A DNA stretch of 64,000 bases. Source: Pedobacter sp. R20-19 (lineage in GTDB: Bacteria > Bacteroidota > Bacteroidia > Sphingobacteriales > Sphingobacteriaceae). The first letter of the stretch is position 1, and each line of letters starts with the position of its first letter. Location: the NCBI RefSeq assembly GCF_000708265.2, contig NZ_JCKI01000004.1:248001-312000 (forward strand), written 5' to 3'. A model generated the notes under the pieces. The model was not told where the DNA came from. It did no database searches and saw only the letters and a list, made by a program, of their open reading frames with translations. The position numbers and the translations under genes are program-made. Shown here in pieces: positions 54,343 through 62,348 of the stretch.

Positions 54343-55119
54343 ATGGAAGAACTGGTTTTATACAGTGTAAATGACAGAATAGCCACCATTACGATAAACC
54401 GTCCTGAAAAACGTAATGCGCTGAATCCAGCACTTATTGATGCGTTGACACTAGCATTCCTTCAGGCAGAAGAAGATGAGCAGGTTAAAGTAATTGTATT
54501 GAATGCCAATGGAAGTACTTTCAGTGCTGGAGCAGATTTAGAATATTTACAACAGCTGCAAAATAATAATTTTGAAGAAAATATAGCTGATTCAAACCGT
54601 TTGAAAAAGCTTTTTACCACTATTTATTACCTGCCAAAAGTTGTAATTGCCCAGGTAGAAGGACATGCCATTGCGGGTGGCTGCGGATTGGCAACCATTT
54701 GTGATATTATTTTTGCAACTCCGGAAAGTAGCTTTGGTTACACTGAAGTAAAGATTGGTTTTGTACCTGCAATTGTTTCTTGCTTTTTGATGCAGAAAGT
54801 TAACGAAACCATTGCCAGAGAGATTTTACTTACTGGGAACATTTTTCCGGCAGCGCAGGCATTGGAATATAATTTAATAAATTTTGTAACAAATTCACCA
54901 GAAATAAATCAAAAGGTTAAAGAATTTGCTTTAAGTTTGTGTAGCGAGAGTTCGGGAAATTCGTTAATGATTACGAAACAACTGATTAGTCAAACTACAA
55001 AACCGCTTTTAGAAAAAACTTTAGAAACCGCTGTACAGATTAATGCCCGGGTGCGTGAAAGTGCCGATTTTAAAAAAGGTGTGGCATCATTTCTGAATAA
55101 AGAAAAAATTAACTGGTAA
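54343..55119 (+). CDS. enoyl-CoA hydratase/isomerase family protein
   Basis: 258-aa crotonase-fold protein. ITINRPEKRNALNPALIDAL at the start, FSAGADLEYLQQL is the first oxyanion-hole loop, and EGHAIAGGCGLATICDIIFAT the second; SSFGYTEVKIGFVPA has the second catalytic Glu. It would hydrate enoyl-CoA in fatty acid or branched-chain degradation; exact substrate is open. It starts 1 nt after comEC, so it is in the same transcript, which looks accidental functionally. Confidence 0.9.
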   Translation: MEELVLYSVNDRIATITINRPEKRNALNPALIDALTLAFLQAEEDEQVKVIVLNANGSTFSAGADLEYLQQLQNNNFEENIADSNRLKKLFTTIYYLPKVVIAQVEGHAIAGGCGLATICDIIFATPESSFGYTEVKIGFVPAIVSCFLMQKVNETIAREILLTGNIFPAAQALEYNLINFVTNSPEINQKVKEFALSLCSESSGNSLMITKQLISQTTKPLLEKTLETAVQINARVRESADFKKGVASFLNKEKINW

Positions 55120-55141
55120 ATAACTAAACTGAAATAAAAAC

Positions 55142-55825
55142 ATGTTCAAATCAATTAAAACAAGTGTTGTAGCCTTTATATTAGTAGGTACAGCTGTAAT
55201 CGCTCATGCCCAAAAGAAAATAACTGAAGGCACGCTTATCTATGGAATGGAATATAAATTAACGGATGAGCAAAAATCTGCAATGGGTGGACAAGAACCA
55301 CCAGCAGAATTAAAGGTTAAATTTAACAATGGCCTTACTAAAATTGAAATGGAACAAGGACCAGCAATGATTGGGATCGTTTCTGACAATAATGATAAAA
55401 CAGGCTTACTTTTAATTGATGTGCCAATTGCCCAAAAACAATTTGCTGTAAAACAATCAAAAGAAGATGTTGCAAAAGTAATGGGCGAAATGCCGAAATT
55501 CTCTGATTTCAAAGCTACTGGTCAGAAACAAACTGTTGGTGGTTTTAATGCTGAAAAATATACTTTCAAAGATGATAAAGGTGGCGCACATGAACTTTGG
55601 GCAACTAAAGAAGTAGACTTACCAAATGTTGGTTCTCAGAATTACTTTCCAGGTCTTGGCGCTTTCCCTGTAAAATATACTTTAGTGCAACGTGGTATCG
55701 AAACAACAACAACCCTTAAATCTATTGCTGAAGGAAAGGTTGGCGCAATCTCTAAAGATGTTCCAACTGGCTACGAAGTAGTTACCATGGAAGACCTTGC
55801 TAAAATGCAAGGTGGTGGTGAATAA
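55142..55825 (+). CDS. secreted DUF4412-like protein
   Basis: 227 aa with signal peptide ending VIAHAQ. The mature start KKITEGTLIYGMEYKL and the later pattern FNAEKYTFKDDKGGAHELWATKEV followed by PVKYTLVQRG fit DUF4412/GLPGLI-type periplasmic proteins, with a Trp-containing step before the last third. Function is unknown. Followed by a large hairpin and T-run. Confidence 0.65.
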   Translation: MFKSIKTSVVAFILVGTAVIAHAQKKITEGTLIYGMEYKLTDEQKSAMGGQEPPAELKVKFNNGLTKIEMEQGPAMIGIVSDNNDKTGLLLIDVPIAQKQFAVKQSKEDVAKVMGEMPKFSDFKATGQKQTVGGFNAEKYTFKDDKGGAHELWATKEVDLPNVGSQNYFPGLGAFPVKYTLVQRGIETTTTLKSIAEGKVGAISKDVPTGYEVVTMEDLAKMQGGGE

Positions 55826-55849
55826 TTAAACACTATCGATTAATATTAG

Positions 55850-55906
55850 GCTTTTTAACTGCCGGCTTTTTATTTAAATTAGCCGAAAAGTTAAAAAGCT
55901 TTTTTT
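55850..55906 (+). terminator. large hairpin with T-run between the DUF4412 and S9 peptidase genes
   Basis: GCTTTTTAACT (55850-55860) pairs with AGTTAAAAAGC (55889-55899), and inner CGGCT/AGCCG (55863-55867, 55881-55885) extend it; a run of seven T ends right at the ATG at 55907. It is a terminator for the upstream transcript, but being flush with the next gene it could also affect that gene's translation. Confidence 0.6.
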
Positions 55907-58090
55907 ATGATCAAAAAATATATGATTAAAAACTTATTATTCAAATTATCCATCATTTGCATCGCTGCTTTTGCTGTATTTGATGCGCATGCACAAGGCA
56001 TCAATTGGGCAAAAGATGGAAACTCTTATTATCAGATTTCAAGCGGGGAAATTGTTTTAGTCACCCTTCCTAAGAACGATAAAAAAACAGTTGTTTCCAG
56101 AGGATTACTTACACCAGCGGGTTCAAGTAATGCAATCGCCGTGAGAAGTTTTCAATTTTCAGCTGATGGAACAAAGGCATTAATTTATACCAATAGTAAA
56201 AAAGTATGGCGTTATGATACCCGGGGTGATTATTGGCTCGCAGATTTAACAGCAAATAAAATTACCCAGATTGGAAAAGATAAACCTGCCTCTTCCCTGA
56301 TGTTTGCTAAAATATCTCCTGACGGAAACAAAGTGGCCTATGTAAGCAAACACAACCTGTATGTAGAAAATGTTGACGGATCAGGAACAAAAGCCTTAAC
56401 AACAGATGGAACTGATCGCATGATTAACGGAACTTTTGATTGGGTTTACGAAGAAGAATTTGATTGCCGTGATGGTTTCAGGTGGAGCCCAGATAGCAAA
56501 ACCATTGCTTATTGGCAAATAGATGCTACGAAAATTAAAAACTTTTTGATGATTAACAATACTGATTCTATTTATCCCTTTACCATACCAGTAGAATACC
56601 CAAAGGTGGGTGAAAATCCATCGGCATGCAAAATTGGAGTAGTTGACATCACAACAGCGAAAACCAACTGGCTAAATGTTCCAGGAGATAATATACAGCA
56701 TTATATTCCTCGTATGCAATGGGTTCCAAATAGCAATGAGATTATTTTACAGCAACTTAGCCGCGAGCAGAATGAAAGTAAAGTTTTCCTTTGTGATGCA
56801 AATTCTGGTGTAGCAAAGGCAATTTATACCGAATCTGCCAAAGCCTGGATTGATGCTCAGGATGAGTGGAAATGGTTATCCGATTATAAAGAATTTACCA
56901 TTCTATCTGACAAGGATGGCTGGAACCACTTATATAGGGTAAGCCGCGATGGCAAGAAACAAACATTGGTTACTAAAGGAAATTATGATGTGATCGACAT
57001 CAAGTTAATAGATGAAAAAAATAATTATGTTTATTTTACAGCATCACCAACCAATGCCACTCAAAAATATTTATTTAAAACCAAATTGGATGGCAAAGGT
57101 AAATTGGAGCAAATAACGCCATCCATTCTACCTGGAACACATAATTACGACATTTCGCCAAACGCTGCTTTTGCACGTCATACTTATAATAGTTCTGTAG
57201 TTAGACCTATTACGGAGTGGATGAACTTCACAACAGGTAATCCATTTACAATGGATGGAAGTATCACTACGCAGCTATCTAAACAAGAACCGCCAAAAAA
57301 TAAAGTAGAATTTTTTAAGGTAACTACCGAAGATGGCGTAGAATTAGACGGATGGATGAAAAAACCAGACAACTTTAATCCTGACAAAAAATATCCGGTG
57401 GTATTTTATGTTTACGGCGAACCGGCATCACAAACTGCTGCTGATACTTATGGCGCCGGCATGAACAGGTTATATGCAGGTGATATGGCTAAAGACGGCT
57501 ACATCTATATATCAATGGATAACCGAGGTGCACCTGTTCCAAAGGGTGCGGTCTGGCGCAAAAGCATTTATAAAAACATTGGTGTACTGAATGTTCATGA
57601 TCAGGCAATGGCTGCAAAAAAATTACTAGCTACAAATTCTTTTATGGATAAAGAACGTGTTGCAGTTTGGGGCTGGAGTGGTGGCGGTTCATCAACTTTA
57701 AACCTGATGTTCCAATATCCGGAAATTTACAAAACAGGAATTGCCATTGCAGCAGTAGGTAATCAACTTACTTATGATAATGTATATCAGGAACGTTATA
57801 TGGGGACACCTTTCCCAAGTAAGGATGCTTATATAAAAGGCTCTCCTATTACATATGCTAAAAACCTAAAGGGTAATTTATTATATATCCATGGCACCGG
57901 AGATGATAATGTTCATTACCAAAATGCTGAAATGTTGATCAATGAATTAATTAAGAACAAAAAAGTTTTTCAATTGATGAGTTATCCAAATCGTACCCAC
58001 AGCATCTCTGAAGGTGAAGGAACAAGTGAGCATTTATCACTTACTTTTACTAAATTCTTGAAAGACAACTGTCCTCCGGGAGCAAGATAA
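55907..58090 (+). CDS. secreted S9 family peptidase, dipeptidyl peptidase IV type
   Basis: 727 aa. Leader MIKNLLFKLSIICIAAFAVFDAHAQ; the ATG at 55922 may be the true start, five codons in. The N-terminal propeller holds DWVYEEEFDCRDGFRW, the double-Glu motif that binds the substrate N-terminus in DPP-IV enzymes. The catalytic triad is visible: GWSGGGSS (Ser, near 590), GTGDDNVHYQNA (Asp, near 665) and YPNRTHSI (His, near 698). It removes X-Pro dipeptides from peptides in the periplasm or on the surface. Ends with its own terminator. Confidence 0.93.
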   Translation: MIKKYMIKNLLFKLSIICIAAFAVFDAHAQGINWAKDGNSYYQISSGEIVLVTLPKNDKKTVVSRGLLTPAGSSNAIAVRSFQFSADGTKALIYTNSKKVWRYDTRGDYWLADLTANKITQIGKDKPASSLMFAKISPDGNKVAYVSKHNLYVENVDGSGTKALTTDGTDRMINGTFDWVYEEEFDCRDGFRWSPDSKTIAYWQIDATKIKNFLMINNTDSIYPFTIPVEYPKVGENPSACKIGVVDITTAKTNWLNVPGDNIQHYIPRMQWVPNSNEIILQQLSREQNESKVFLCDANSGVAKAIYTESAKAWIDAQDEWKWLSDYKEFTILSDKDGWNHLYRVSRDGKKQTLVTKGNYDVIDIKLIDEKNNYVYFTASPTNATQKYLFKTKLDGKGKLEQITPSILPGTHNYDISPNAAFARHTYNSSVVRPITEWMNFTTGNPFTMDGSITTQLSKQEPPKNKVEFFKVTTEDGVELDGWMKKPDNFNPDKKYPVVFYVYGEPASQTAADTYGAGMNRLYAGDMAKDGYIYISMDNRGAPVPKGAVWRKSIYKNIGVLNVHDQAMAAKKLLATNSFMDKERVAVWGWSGGGSSTLNLMFQYPEIYKTGIAIAAVGNQLTYDNVYQERYMGTPFPSKDAYIKGSPITYAKNLKGNLLYIHGTGDDNVHYQNAEMLINELIKNKKVFQLMSYPNRTHSISEGEGTSEHLSLTFTKFLKDNCPPGAR

Positions 58091-58113
58091 ATACCAATTT
58101 ATAAAGTAATTTT

Positions 58114-58150
58114 AGCGGGGAATCAGTTTCGATAGCCCCGCTTTTTATTT
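58114..58150 (+). terminator. intrinsic terminator after the S9 peptidase gene
   Basis: AGCGGGG (58114-58120) pairs with CCCCGCT (58136-58142), followed by a T-run. 24 nt after the stop, and 28 nt before the end of the opposing DUF3307 gene. Confidence 0.7.
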
Positions 58151-58177
58151 TAATTAAGTTTTATCATTAAAAAGGTT

Positions 58178-58888
58178 CTAAACTAAAAATCCTTTTACTG
58201 CCAGCGCAATGCCAATAGCAATTCCAAAACTTAGTAAAGTTCCAATTAAAACATACTCCGTTAACTTTAAATCATGAGCTTCTTTTAAATCACCAAAGCG
58301 GAAGATAGATTTTGCAGCAAGTAAAAATCCTACTGCTTCAAAATGATTGGTCGTAATAAAGATAAAAATTAATACCCGTTCCAAAATTCCGATATATTTT
58401 CCTGCATTTTGCAATGATTTAGGGCTTTCATCATCATTTTCTGGTAACCATTTGGCAATAATTACTTTCATGATAATGGAAGTTGGCATGGTTAAAAACA
58501 AAGCACAGGAAATTAAAATCCAGAACTTAATATCATTAAGATAACTCATATCCAGATGCCCATTGAAAAAAAGATGCCAGACTAAAAAAATGGTAGAAAA
58601 ATGAAAAATCTGATCGACAAAAAACAATACACGAGCGTTTTTTCGAGTCTGAAAAATAGCTTTCATCCCATCAATAAACAAATGCAATAACCCTATTGAA
58701 AGTGCTACCTTCCATTCGCTAAAACTTAGGAACACTAAAAAAATCAACACTATATGTACAGCTACATGTATATATAGTTTTCTTGATTTTAGTTTTTTAG
58801 TTGCCTTATCCTTTACCCAGGAATTTGGTTGTAGAAAGAAATCACCTATTAAATGTGCAAGGATGAGCTTAATTAGATAGATATCCAT
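58178..58888 (-). CDS. DUF3307 membrane protein
   Basis: 236-aa integral membrane protein with about six hydrophobic spans. LAHLIGDFFLQPNSWVKDKATKK is the DUF3307 N-terminal motif and LSIGLLHLFIDGMKAIF the second His/Asp-containing block. No catalytic role is known. It follows satD with a TGATG-type overlap (shared 58888), so the pair is translationally coupled. A repeated neighbour of SatD in other genomes, from memory. Confidence 0.8.
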   Translation of the reverse strand: MDIYLIKLILAHLIGDFFLQPNSWVKDKATKKLKSRKLYIHVAVHIVLIFLVFLSFSEWKVALSIGLLHLFIDGMKAIFQTRKNARVLFFVDQIFHFSTIFLVWHLFFNGHLDMSYLNDIKFWILISCALFLTMPTSIIMKVIIAKWLPENDDESPKSLQNAGKYIGILERVLIFIFITTNHFEAVGFLLAAKSIFRFGDLKEAHDLKLTEYVLIGTLLSFGIAIGIALAVKGFLV

Positions 58889-59499
58889 CAGTTAGCAAAT
58901 ATTTGATTCAATTTTTTACGATACAGTTTATCCATATCCATTAATTCAGAGTAGTGTGCACGCTTTAAGGCCTCACTAACAGATGATTGTGTTCTACCTG
59001 AAAGGGTAGCCAGCTCACTTTGTAATAGATTTTCATGTTCTAATGCAAGTTTTACCATCTCTGCAGCAACAATTCCCCAGCTATCCATCGCAATTAATGC
59101 AAGCCTAATCATTACATTAATATCTTCATCAAATTCATTAAAATCAGTTTTGATAGCCAAATTAACTTTTGCTTGTTTTAAGCTATCAAAAGCAATTCCT
59201 GAATTCACAAATACATCACCATTTGATTCAGAAAGCTTTTTGCGTTTACTTTTAACTGTCCCAATCCCTATTCCCATTCTAACATCAGCTGGCTTATTAA
59301 CCCTGATGCAGGCTTTTAAATACGCTGCTGCTTTGATTGCATTTTCAGGTTCAACTTCTATCTGAAAGCTATCTCCTCTGTAAATCTCCCATTTGTTGTA
59401 TTGCCCTGCAATCACTTTAAGCGCACTTTTTAAGTTCGATAACCAACTATCCTTTACTTTTCTAGAGCCTACAATATCACCTGTTATAATGCAAATCAT
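58888..59499 (-). CDS. SatD-family protein: cyclase-like domain plus helix-turn-helix
   Basis: 203 aa from ATG 59499 (the frame is open to 59532, but that lies inside the promoter, so the shorter start is preferred). Residues 1-145 are SatD-like and read like a class III nucleotide cyclase: ITGDIVGSR (D8), YRGDSFQ (D43), VRMGIGIG (73-80) and GDVFVNSGIAFDSL (94-107) correspond to the DxxG, GD, GIG and VNxAxxL steps. Residues about 150-200 contain a helix-turn-helix (QSELATLSGRTQSSVSEALKRA). Likely a nucleotide-responsive regulator that binds the palindromes upstream of itself. Cyclase resemblance is inference; catalysis is not shown. Confidence 0.75.
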   Translation of the reverse strand: MICIITGDIVGSRKVKDSWLSNLKSALKVIAGQYNKWEIYRGDSFQIEVEPENAIKAAAYLKACIRVNKPADVRMGIGIGTVKSKRKKLSESNGDVFVNSGIAFDSLKQAKVNLAIKTDFNEFDEDINVMIRLALIAMDSWGIVAAEMVKLALEHENLLQSELATLSGRTQSSVSEALKRAHYSELMDMDKLYRKKLNQIFAN

Positions 59500-59531
59500 A
59501 ACACTAAGATATTTGAAATTATTCAATTTCA

Positions 59532-59539
59532 CAAAATTA
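59532..59539 (-). promoter_or_regulatory. -7 box for satD
   Basis: TAATTTTG on the minus strand matches TAnnTTTG; predicted start near 59526, leader of about 26 nt to the ATG at 59499. It touches the first palindrome at 59538. Confidence 0.45.
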
Positions 59540-59613
59540 TCGGCTAATTACCCGATATTTCATTTTATCGGCTAATTAGCCGATATTTCATTTTATCGGA
59601 CAATTAGCCGATA
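59538..59613. promoter_or_regulatory. three palindromic operator-like sites, exact 28-bp period
   Basis: The 154 bp between satD and the MBL exonuclease contain three 20-bp palindromes at 59538-59557, 59566-59585 and 59594-59613. The middle one is perfect (TATCGGCTAATTAGCCGATA); the others differ at one or two bases. Spacers are 8 bp and nearly identical (TTTCATTT). The first palindrome overlaps the satD -7 box and fills the space to its -33 position, the expected place for a repressor. They also precede the repair operon at 59654. The likely ligand is SatD, by adjacency and its helix-turn-helix. Confidence 0.7.
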
Positions 59614-59653
59614 TCATTTCAAAACTTAAATTCTGATTTATTGTTTAATATAT

Positions 59654-60709
59654 ATGGCATTAATCGAATTTACAAAAAGAGGCATTTATTGCAAACAAGG
59701 CGACTTCTATGTAGACCCTTGGTGGCCTGTAGATTATGCTGTAACTACGCATGGACATAGTGATCATGTTCGTTTTGGTAACAAATATTATCTATGCCAT
59801 ACGCTCACTAAACCGATCATTAAAAGGCGTATCAGTGAGGATTTAAATGTAGAAACATTGAATTATGGTGAAAGTATTGTTCGGAATGGGGTCAATATAT
59901 CATTCTATCCTGCTGGTCATATTATTGGTTCAGCTCAGGTTCGTTTAGAATATAAAGGAGAAGTATGTGTTATCTCTGGTGATTATAAAACTGAAGATGA
60001 CGGCATTAGCGACGTTTTTGAACCTGTAAAATGCCATTCTTTTGTTTCGGAAAGTACTTTTGGTTTACCCGTTTATAAATGGCAAAAGCAAGAAGTGGTT
60101 TTCAATGGAATTAAAAGCTGGGTAAATGATAATATCCAACAGCAAAAAACCAGTGTATTAATTGCCTATAGCCTTGGTAAAGCACAACGCCTGATTAAAA
60201 ACCTTGCGGGCGATGTTCCCATTTATGTACACAATAGCATCGCAAATTTAAACGAAGTGATTATTGATGCGGGTGTAAACCTTCCTGAAACCATTAGAAT
60301 TACACCAGAAACTACAAAAGATGAGTTGCAAAAAGGAATTGTTATTGTTCCGCCAGCCATGAGAGATAGCCGATGGATCAAGAACTTATCTCATCCGGTA
60401 ACAGGAATTTGTTCAGGTTGGATGCAGGTAAGGGCACATCGCCGCTGGCAAAGTGCAGATGCAGGTTTCGCCTTAAGCGACCATGCCGATTGGACAGGTT
60501 TAATGGATGCCATTACTGCAACTGGTGCAGAAAAGGTTTATGTTACACATGGCTTTACCGCTGCTTTTAGTCGGTTTCTAAATGATGAGGGAATTGAATC
60601 AGAAGAAGTAATGACCAAGTTTGGCCAGGAAGATGACGAAGAAAATAAAGTTGATTTAGCCGATGCTGAAAATCATCATGTTGAAACAGAAAATAAAAAG
60701 TCAGAATGA
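59654..60709 (+). CDS. ligase-associated metallo-beta-lactamase-fold DNA exonuclease
   Basis: 351 aa. VTTHGHSDHVRFG gives the metal-binding HxHxDH (near residue 33), YPAGHIIGSAQVRLE and CVISGDYKTEDDGI the next metal ligands, and FALSDHADWTGLMDAI the beta-CASP-like C-terminal part. The last 30 residues are acidic. The family is a fixed partner of the ATP-dependent ligase and Lhr-like helicase encoded downstream, forming a DNA repair cluster. It overlaps the ligase gene by 4 nt (ATGA). Divergent from satD across the palindromes. Confidence 0.93.
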   Translation: MALIEFTKRGIYCKQGDFYVDPWWPVDYAVTTHGHSDHVRFGNKYYLCHTLTKPIIKRRISEDLNVETLNYGESIVRNGVNISFYPAGHIIGSAQVRLEYKGEVCVISGDYKTEDDGISDVFEPVKCHSFVSESTFGLPVYKWQKQEVVFNGIKSWVNDNIQQQKTSVLIAYSLGKAQRLIKNLAGDVPIYVHNSIANLNEVIIDAGVNLPETIRITPETTKDELQKGIVIVPPAMRDSRWIKNLSHPVTGICSGWMQVRAHRRWQSADAGFALSDHADWTGLMDAITATGAEKVYVTHGFTAAFSRFLNDEGIESEEVMTKFGQEDDEENKVDLADAENHHVETENKKSE

Positions 60710-62304
60710 AACGTTTCGCAAAACTAATTCAACAGCTTGAGCTGAGCAATAAAACCAATGATAAAATTGCTGCACTGGTTGATTATTTTAATCACGCAGA
60801 TGATCAGGATAAAATTTGGGTAATTGCACTGTTTACAGGTAAAAAACCCAAACGTCCAATTAAGTCTGCTTTACTCAAATATTGGGCTATAGATATTACA
60901 CAGACCCCCGAATGGCTATTTTCTGAAAGCTATTCAAATGTTGGTGATTTAAGTGAAACCATCGCACTACTCCTGCCGCCTGCTGAAAATACATCGGATT
61001 TTTCATTACATAAATGGATTGAAGACCTGCATGATTTAGAAGGTAAAGACGATGAAACTAAGAAAGTGTTTATTTTAAATGCCTGGAATCACCTGGAAAC
61101 ACAGGAACGCTTCATTTTTAACAAACTCATTTCAGGAAATTTCAGAATTGGTGTTTCAAACAAAATGCTGGTCAATGCACTGGCTAAACAAAGTAGTTTA
61201 GATAGTGCGCAAATTATGCATAGCATTATGGGTAAGTGGAATCCATATGAAATAACTTTCCATGAGTTAATTAATGGTACCCATGTTAATACCGATAATT
61301 CATGGCCTTATCCTTTTTGCCTGGCTTATGCCCTAGAGCAGGAGCCAGAAAAATTAGTTGATCTATCCGAATGGCAGGCTGAATGGAAATGGGATGGCAT
61401 TAGAGGACAAATAGTGAAAAGAAATGGTGAACTTTTTATCTGGAGCCGTGGAGAAGAACTGGTAACCGATCAGTTTCCGGAACTTCATTTTTTAATTGAT
61501 GTATTGCCTGATGGGGTTGTACTAGACGGAGAAATTCTAGCCGTACAAGATAAACAGGTTTTATCGTTTAGCACCCTACAACAGCGATTAAACCGTAAAA
61601 CGATTAATAAAAAGCAGTTGGATGATGCGCCGATCGGTTTTTTTGTGTACGACATTCTGGAGTATGAAACCAATGATTTTCGAGAACATCCCTTAAGCGA
61701 AAGAAGAGCTATTTTAGAGCAGTTATTTGAAAATTTAGATGAAAGTGCTGTTATTCTTTCGCCGGTGATTAATTGCAAAAACTGGGAAGAATTGGCAACA
61801 TTGAGACAAACCTCAAGATCCATCAACAGTGAGGGCATTATGCTTAAAAAGCTGAGTTCTCATTATCATAGTGGTAGAAAACGTGGTGATTGGTGGAAAT
61901 GGAAAATCAATCCTTACACAGTAGATGCCGTAATGATTTATGCACAGAAAGGTAGTGGCAGAAGAGCAAATTTCTTTACTGATTATACTTTTGCCGTTCG
62001 TGATGGGGAAAATTTAGTTACTATAGCCAAAGCTTATTCAGGCTTAACAGATAAGGAAATTAAAGAGGTAAATTCATTTGTAACCAGAAACGCTATAGAA
62101 AAATTCGGACCAGTGCGCACAGTTAAACCAGAACTGGTTTTTGAAATCGCATTTGAAGGAATTGCCGAGAGTAAAAGACATAAAGCTGGCTTGGCTCTTC
62201 GTTTTCCAAGAATTTTACGCTGGCGAAAAGATAAAAAAGCAGCCGAAATTAATACACTTGAAGATTTACGCCAGCTGCTGGAATCAACGTTTATAAATGG
62301 CTAG
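60706..62304 (+). CDS. ATP-dependent DNA ligase of the ligase-associated repair cluster
   Basis: 532 aa. Residues about 1-185 are the N-terminal DNA-binding helical domain; ALLKYWAIDITQTPEWLFSE and LISGNFRIGVSNKMLVNALAK. The adenylylation Lys is in EWKWDGIRGQIVKR near 228 (KxDGxR), then WSRGEELV, LDGEILAV, EGIMLKKLSSHYHSGRKRGDWWKWK are ligase motifs III-V. The OB-fold follows to the C-terminus. It seals nicks in repair, using ATP. Coupled to the exonuclease by a 4-nt overlap; helicase starts 45 bp later. Confidence 0.95.
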   Translation: MKRFAKLIQQLELSNKTNDKIAALVDYFNHADDQDKIWVIALFTGKKPKRPIKSALLKYWAIDITQTPEWLFSESYSNVGDLSETIALLLPPAENTSDFSLHKWIEDLHDLEGKDDETKKVFILNAWNHLETQERFIFNKLISGNFRIGVSNKMLVNALAKQSSLDSAQIMHSIMGKWNPYEITFHELINGTHVNTDNSWPYPFCLAYALEQEPEKLVDLSEWQAEWKWDGIRGQIVKRNGELFIWSRGEELVTDQFPELHFLIDVLPDGVVLDGEILAVQDKQVLSFSTLQQRLNRKTINKKQLDDAPIGFFVYDILEYETNDFREHPLSERRAILEQLFENLDESAVILSPVINCKNWEELATLRQTSRSINSEGIMLKKLSSHYHSGRKRGDWWKWKINPYTVDAVMIYAQKGSGRRANFFTDYTFAVRDGENLVTIAKAYSGLTDKEIKEVNSFVTRNAIEKFGPVRTVKPELVFEIAFEGIAESKRHKAGLALRFPRILRWRKDKKAAEINTLEDLRQLLESTFING

Positions 62305-62348
62305 AAATCTTATAAGCCCTGAAAAAAATATAAAATACGAAACTGTAC

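Noticed and set aside
59500-59532. Longer N-terminus for SatD
   Set aside because: The predicted transcription start lies near 59526, inside this extension.
59538-59613. Possible mini CRISPR
   Set aside because: Only three units, the repeat is a full palindrome, and the 8-bp spacers are identical, so these are operator-like sites.
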